Assembly: GCA_963772335.1 (NCBI GenBank)
Contig: CAVYXF010000008.1
Location: 620,001 to 684,000 of the forward strand
Length of the DNA stretch: 64,000 bases
Origin: CAVYXF01 sp963772335
GTDB taxonomy: Bacteria > Pseudomonadota > Alphaproteobacteria > Rhizobiales > Rhodomicrobiaceae
Reading direction: 5' to 3'
Position numbers and translations under genes: made by a program
Notes under the pieces: generated by a model
The model's input: the letters and a program-made list of their open reading frames with translations, nothing else
Told to the model about the DNA's origin: nothing
Database searches by the model: none
Shown here: positions 59,685 to 64,000 of the stretch, piece after piece
Numbering within the stretch: the first letter of the stretch is position 1
How the letters are laid out: the number at the start of each line of letters is the position of its first letter

Positions 59685-61566
59685 GTGCTTAATGGGTTCG
59701 GCCGACGATCAAATCTTACGCTTTTCGCCTTAGCGTCAGTGCTGGCACTCGAAGTTTCGGTTTGGGTCAAAGGCGATGTGGCGCGTGCGGACGAAAAGAG
59801 GTGGCGCGTTGTCATGCTGTACCCCTACAGCAATTTATTCCCGATCAGTGTTATCGCTGGCGAGGCGGCAAGGAGGCGGATGAGCGAGAGATCTCGGAGC
59901 CGCTTGAGTTTTATTCCGACTTCCTCGACCTCGGACGCTTTTCCGGCGAAGCCATGAACTCGCACGGCGCGCTACCTGATAGACGAATACCGCGATCGCA
60001 AGCCCGATGTGGTCATCGCCCTGGGACCACAGGCGCTGCGCTTCACCGTACTGCATCAGGCTGATTTGGGCTTCGATGGCCCAATCATTTTTTGCTGCAC
60101 TTCGCGCGCCAGGCTCGCTGCACTCAATCCGCCAAATAACGTCACCGGCATCATCAGCGAGTTCAACTCGACCAAGACGGTGGCGCTTGCGCAGCGGCTG
60201 CAGCCTGATGCACGCCATATCGTCGTTGTTGCCGGCGCGACCGCGTTCGATTCAGCAATCAGCCCAAATTGCACGGCAGCAACTCGCTGCCTACGCTAAA
60301 CACTACGATACGAAATATCTCGTGGGGCTCAGGCATGAGGACCTGATTGACGAGCTCAAGCGCCTGCCGGGCGAACTCGATCGTTATTCTGCTGACGATG
60401 TTTGCGGATAGCACGGGGCGGCTGTTTGTCCTCGAAGTCGTTCAAGACATCACGAATGCCGCCGCCGCTCCGGTCTATACGCCCTACGAAACTTATCTCG
60501 GGCGCGGCGTCGTGGGCGGACACATGGACTCCTCGAAAGGATCGGCGTCGAGATCGCTGACCTCGCTGTGAACATCCTTGCCGGAGCAGGTCCTTCGAAC
60601 CTGATCCCGCGTCAACCGACGGCAGTGCCGACAGAGTTGACTGGGGCCAGCTCGAAAGATCGAACCTTAGCGAAGCCAGTCTGCCGCCGGGCAGTGAATC
60701 TTTCCGTAAATTTAAGTTGATCGAGCGATACCGCTGGCAGATGATGGCAATACTGGCTGTCGTGCTCGGGCAGGCCGAATGATTGCGTGGTTATATTTGG
60801 AGCGTCGCCGTCGTCGAGGTGCGGAACAGCGATTGCGCGGCCCGCTGTTGCAGGTGCATCCGCTTGAATCGGGCAGCTACCGCAAGCGGACTGTCGGCCT
60901 CGGTCGCCCACGAGCTCGAACCAGCCTTTCGGGGCAATCCAGAGCTCTGCCGAGGCAGCCGCGCTCTATCTGAAGGCCAGCCACCCGCCCTTGAACGGGT
61001 GGAACAGATCCTCGCCAACATCGTCAGGACAACCAGCGCGCGGCGGACATCATTCGCCAGCTTCCGTGGACTGTTCAGGAGAGACCGATGCGATTGAGCT
61101 GCAGGAAATCGACCTCAACGATGTGGTGCGGGATACGCTCCGCATTCTCGATTTCGAGGCACAGAAAAGAGGGGTGACGCTCAGCGTCCGTCATGCCGAA
61201 GGCACGCTGCCCGTGCGCGCCGACCAAATTCAGTTGCAGCAGGTTATGTCTGAATCTTGTCGTGAACGGTATGGACGCAATGCAGATCTGCGCTCCGGAG
61301 ACGGCAGGATGTCAATCCAAACTGCATTGATCGACGGGTCTGCAATCGAGGTGTCGGTCAGTGATTCTGGAGCCGGCATTCCTACCGACAAGCTGAACGA
61401 GATTTCGATACGTCTACACGACGAAGCTGCAGGGTACCGGGCTGGGTTTATGCAGTGCACGCACCATCGTCGAGACGTATGGGGCAAGATATCAGCGGAG
61501 AACGGGGCCGAAGGGGGCGCCGTGTTCCGGTTTACCCTGCCGCTGTCCAAGGGGCTGGTCGCATGA
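59685..61566 (+). pseudogene. Sensor histidine kinase with ABC-receptor-like sensing domain, many frameshifts
   Basis: Pieces in successive frames build one protein. A signal or membrane anchor (LTLFALASVLALEVSVW) comes first, then a periplasmic receptor-like domain (WRVVMLYPYSNLFPISVIAG, YRDRKPDVVIALGPQALRFT, ALNPPNNVTGIISEFNSTKT, VYTPYETYLGRGVVGGHMDS). A second membrane helix (WQMMAILAVVLGQA) follows, then the kinase core with H-box (SASVAHELE), Asn region, VSVSDSGAGIPTDKLNEI and a G2 end (ISAENGAEGGAVFRFTLPLS). At least eight indels between 59890 and 61440 break it. The stop overlaps the FixJ-like gene as ATGA. Cognate ligand unknown. Confidence 0.75.
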
Positions 61567-62227
61567 CAGGGACGTCACCGATCATCCACATCGTCGATGA
61601 CGATCATCGTTCCGCAGAGCTATAGGCGATCTGCTCGGCGCATGCGGTTATCGAGGTGCGCTCTACGAGTCGGCGACGGAGCTGCTGATGGCGCCGCTGA
61701 GTGGCGAGCCCGCGTGCATTCTCTTGGATGTGCAGATGGACGGCCTAAGCGGTCCGCAGGTGCAAACACATCTCATCGAGTTGGGATGTCGGCTGCCATC
61801 GTCTTTGTCACTGGACATGGGGATGTTCCGACGACGGTGCAGACCATCAGGTCCGTGCGGAAGACTTCCTCACCAAGGCCGTACCCGAAAGAAACATTGC
61901 TGAGGTCGATCGAGGGCGAGCCCATGTTCGATATGAGGAAATGCGGCAGACAGGACAATCGAATAGCCGCTCTGCGCTCGCTCCATTCCCAGCTCACGCC
62001 TCGTGAACGCGAGGTCTTCGCGCTGCTGCGTTCGCGGCAAGCTCACAAACGGTCGCCTATGCGCTGGGCACCTCCGAACGCGCGTCAAAATGCATCGCCA
62101 CAATGTGATGCAGAAACTTCGGATTCAATCGCTTGCGGAGCTTGCAGTATTTGCCGAACGGCTGCGGATTAGTTCTGTGCCGGCCGCCGAGAAAACGACG
62201 GCGTCGAGACAGTCGAAACAAATTTAA
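61563..62227 (+). pseudogene. FixJ-like response regulator, several frameshifts
   Basis: Fragments in order: IIHIVDDDHR at the start, then IGDLLGACGYR, LLMAPLSGEPACILLDVQMD with the phosphoacceptor Asp, IVFVTGHGDVPTTVQTIR, then a LuxR-type helix-turn-helix LTPREREVFALL ... VKMHRHNVMQKLRIQSLAEL and AVFAERL. This is the NarL/FixJ architecture. It starts inside the kinase stop codon, so kinase and regulator form a two-component pair. At least five frame changes and a TAG at about 61621 interrupt it. Confidence 0.75.
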
Positions 62228-62456
62228 AAACATCAACGATTTTGCACCTCTCTCGTGCCTGATGCACTTCTTCGTTGCAATCCCCGGCGAGGGAGCCGCT
62301 TCCTTATATTGTGGTAGAACTCGGCGATCGGCAATCCGGTACCTTCAGGCGTACTTCCCCTAGGGGCACTCTCATCGTCACCAGTTATGTCGTTATGTGT
62401 GTGGGCACAATTCGCTCCGTCTGGTTCGCCCTGATGAGGCGGAAGCAGATATCTCA

Positions 62457-62822
62457 ATGCTGAAGCAGCAAAAGATCGTTGCGATCGTAGATGACGATCC
62501 GAGCATGCTCAGGGCCACCGCGGACCTGTCGACGCGCTTGGCTTCCAAACAAAGGCTTTTACATCTGCTCAGGATTTCCTCGATGCCGGGGCCGCCACAA
62601 GCCGATTACCTCCTCCTGGACATCGATCTTGGTGGCGTGTCGGGATTTGAATTTGCAGCGTAGCTGAAAATTTCAGGTTCGACGCTCCCAATCATCTTCA
62701 TAACTGCCCTCGATGATGACGGCACGCGCGAGCAGGCAAGGAAGGCGGGCTGCATTGCGTTTTTGCGCAAGCCCTATTCGGCGCGTCAGTTGATTGACGC
62801 GTTGCAGAAGGCTTTGCCTTAG
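62457..62822 (+). pseudogene. Receiver-domain protein with internal stop and compensated frameshift
   Basis: IVAIVDDDPSMLRATADL begins a CheY-like domain. From about 62535 to 62600 the conserved reading (LGFQTKAFTSAQDFLDAG) is in another frame and then returns to ADYLLLDIDLGGVSGFEF with the phosphoacceptor Asp. A TAG at 62661 then interrupts, and LPIIFITALDDDGTREQA, FLRKPYSARQLIDALQ and the end at 62822 follow in frame. It would be a 121-residue single-domain response regulator downstream of the FixJ-like gene. Confidence 0.7.
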
Positions 62823-63000
62823 GCGGTCCTCCCCTCCTGCCGACATCAAAGACTATCTTGGCCAAGTCACCGAGTGGCCGAGTGATGCTGCAGACCATGT
62901 TACGGCATTTCGGCACCTAGCTCCTGTTTTCGGCTGCAAACCGCTAAGCCCGTTAACCTTCCCCTATGTGCAGTTTCCCCCGCGCGATATCGGCGTAAGA

Positions 63001-64000
63001 ATGCCCACACGCCGACATCGCCAGAGAAGGTGTGGCGATGCTGCCCTCTGCCAAGATCGATCGGCCGGAAACTTCCTCGACGGTATGGTCTGGATCCCCG
63101 GCGGCACCTTCCGCATGGGCTCGAGACGCATTATCCGGAAGAGGCGCCGGTCCACCGCGTCACCGTCGACGGCTTCTGGATGGATGCCGACGCCCGTGAC
63201 CAACCGCCAGTTCCGCGCACTTCGTCGAAGCGACCGGCTACGTGACCTTCGCCGAGATCCCGCCCAAGGCCGAGGACTATCCGGGCGCGCTGCCCGCACA
63301 TGCTCAAGGCCGGCTCGCTGGTATTCACGCCGCCGCGGCGCGCCGTCGATCTCAGCGACTGGAGCCAGTGGTGGGAGTTCCGCTTCGGCGCCGACTGGCG
63401 CCACCCCTATGGCCGCGGCAGCTGATCAAGCGGGCTCGACGATCATCCCGTCGTGCATGTCGCCTACAGCGATGCCGTGGCCTACGCGCGATGGGCCGGC
63501 AAGGAACTGCCGACGGAAGCGGAGTGGGAATTTGCCGCGCGCGGCGGCTTGGAGGCGCGGAATTCGCCTGGGGCGATGAGCTCACGCCCGGACGGCCGCC
63601 ACATGGCCAATACCTGGCAGGGCGAATTCCCGCACGAGAACCGAAGCCGACGGCTACGAGCGCACCTCGCCGGTCGCGGCGTTCCCGCCCAACGGCTACG
63701 GCCTCTACGACATGATCGGCAACGTCTGGGAATGGACGAGCGACTGGTACGTCGCCCAAGCACCCGGCCGACGCGCCAAGGCCTGCTGCATCCCAGAGAA
63801 CCCGCGCGGCGGCCGCGCGAGGCAAGCTATGACCCGGCCAGCCGCGGAATCGCGATCCCGCGCAAGGTGATGAAAGGCGGCTCGCATCTGTGCGCGCCGA
63901 ACTACTGCCGCCGCTATCGCCCGGCCGCGCGCCATGCCCGAGCCGGTCGATACGTCGACCAGCCATGTCGGCTTCCGATGCGTCAAACGTGGAAACAACG
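63001..64000 (+). pseudogene. Formylglycine-generating enzyme, heavily frameshifted, incomplete at the window edge
   Basis: Segments in three frames match the sulfatase-modifying factor (FGE-sulfatase) fold in order: FLDGMVWIPGGTFRMGS, VHRVTVDGFWMDA, VTFAEIPPKAEDYPGALP, SDWSQWWEFRFGADWRHPYG, HVAYSDAVAYARWAGKELPT, EAEWEFAARGGLE, GLYDMIGNVWEWTSDWYVA, KVMKGGSHLCAPNYCRRYRP and HVGFRCVKR. The cysteines encoded at 63891 and 63906 (CAPNYC) are the catalytic pair that binds copper and oxidises sulfatase cysteine to formylglycine. About ten indels interrupt it. Start position is uncertain. Confidence 0.75.

Noticed and set aside
59587..59733. 48-codon frame with a hydrophobic core before the histidine kinase
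   Set aside because: It has a GGAGG before a second ATG, but it overlaps the kinase signal segment in another frame and the region is full of indels, so it may be part of the broken kinase N terminus.

Overview
The window looks like chromosomal DNA from an alphaproteobacterium of the order Hyphomicrobiales (Xanthobacteraceae or Nitrobacteraceae type). This is inferred from the high GC content, four EcfG-type stress promoters (GGAAC, 16-17 bases, NGTT), a complete urtABCDE-ureDABCEFG locus, a pca operon with an IclR regulator, and rhizobial-type palindromic repeats. No rRNA, tRNA, CRISPR array or complete insertion sequence was seen.

Layout. 1-9.6 kb: end of a response regulator, a decayed chemoreceptor, recO, parC, a frameshifted porin, small enzymes, a cupin and an EamA exporter. 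9.7-16.7 kb: thiC behind a TPP riboswitch and coupled to a methyltransferase gene, a lone hisE, and an acyl-CoA synthetase/epoxide hydrolase-like/SDR operon. 17-30.6 kb: nitrogen scavenging. A sigma-54 promoter drives the urea ABC transporter urtABCDE, followed by urease genes with inserted accessory genes (DUF1272, a TOBE protein, and an AT-rich block of three unknown genes between ureB and ureC). 30.6-35.7 kb: a GntR regulator divergent from two SDR dehydrogenases, an Ldh-family dehydrogenase and a gamma-glutamyltransferase homologue. 36-46 kb: a protocatechuate operon (TRAP permeases, a CoA-transferase subunit, pcaHGBDC), its IclR regulator, and an IlvD/Edd dehydratase. 46-49 kb: a stress-promoter membrane peptide and lepA. 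49-57 kb: accessory region with a GmrSD-like type IV restriction enzyme, an excisionase-like protein, a 5'-truncated thioredoxin-reductase-like enzyme, topoisomerase IB, an atypical NRAMP-family transporter, and an RND adaptor fused to a broken pump gene. 57-64 kb: pieces of cyoD, cyoC and a PQQ glucose dehydrogenase, an intact pair of membrane proteins behind an FNR/FixK box, then a histidine kinase, a FixJ-like regulator, a receiver protein and a formylglycine-generating enzyme, all interrupted by many frameshifts.

How the genes fit together. Urea is imported by UrtABCDE and hydrolysed by urease, apparently under RpoN nitrogen control. Protocatechuate is cleaved by PcaHG and carried to 3-oxoadipate by PcaBCD; the CoA-transferase B subunit, the thiolase and the TRAP binding protein are not in the window. 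Several short orphan proteins sit behind EcfG-type promoters.

Caution on sequence quality. Porin, the methyltransferase (twice), thiC and ureG each read as full-length proteins once one surplus base is removed per break. From about 59.7 kb onward frame breaks become very dense while conserved residues persist. Base-calling error at a low-coverage contig end is at least as likely as true gene decay, and the calls below should be read with that in mind.
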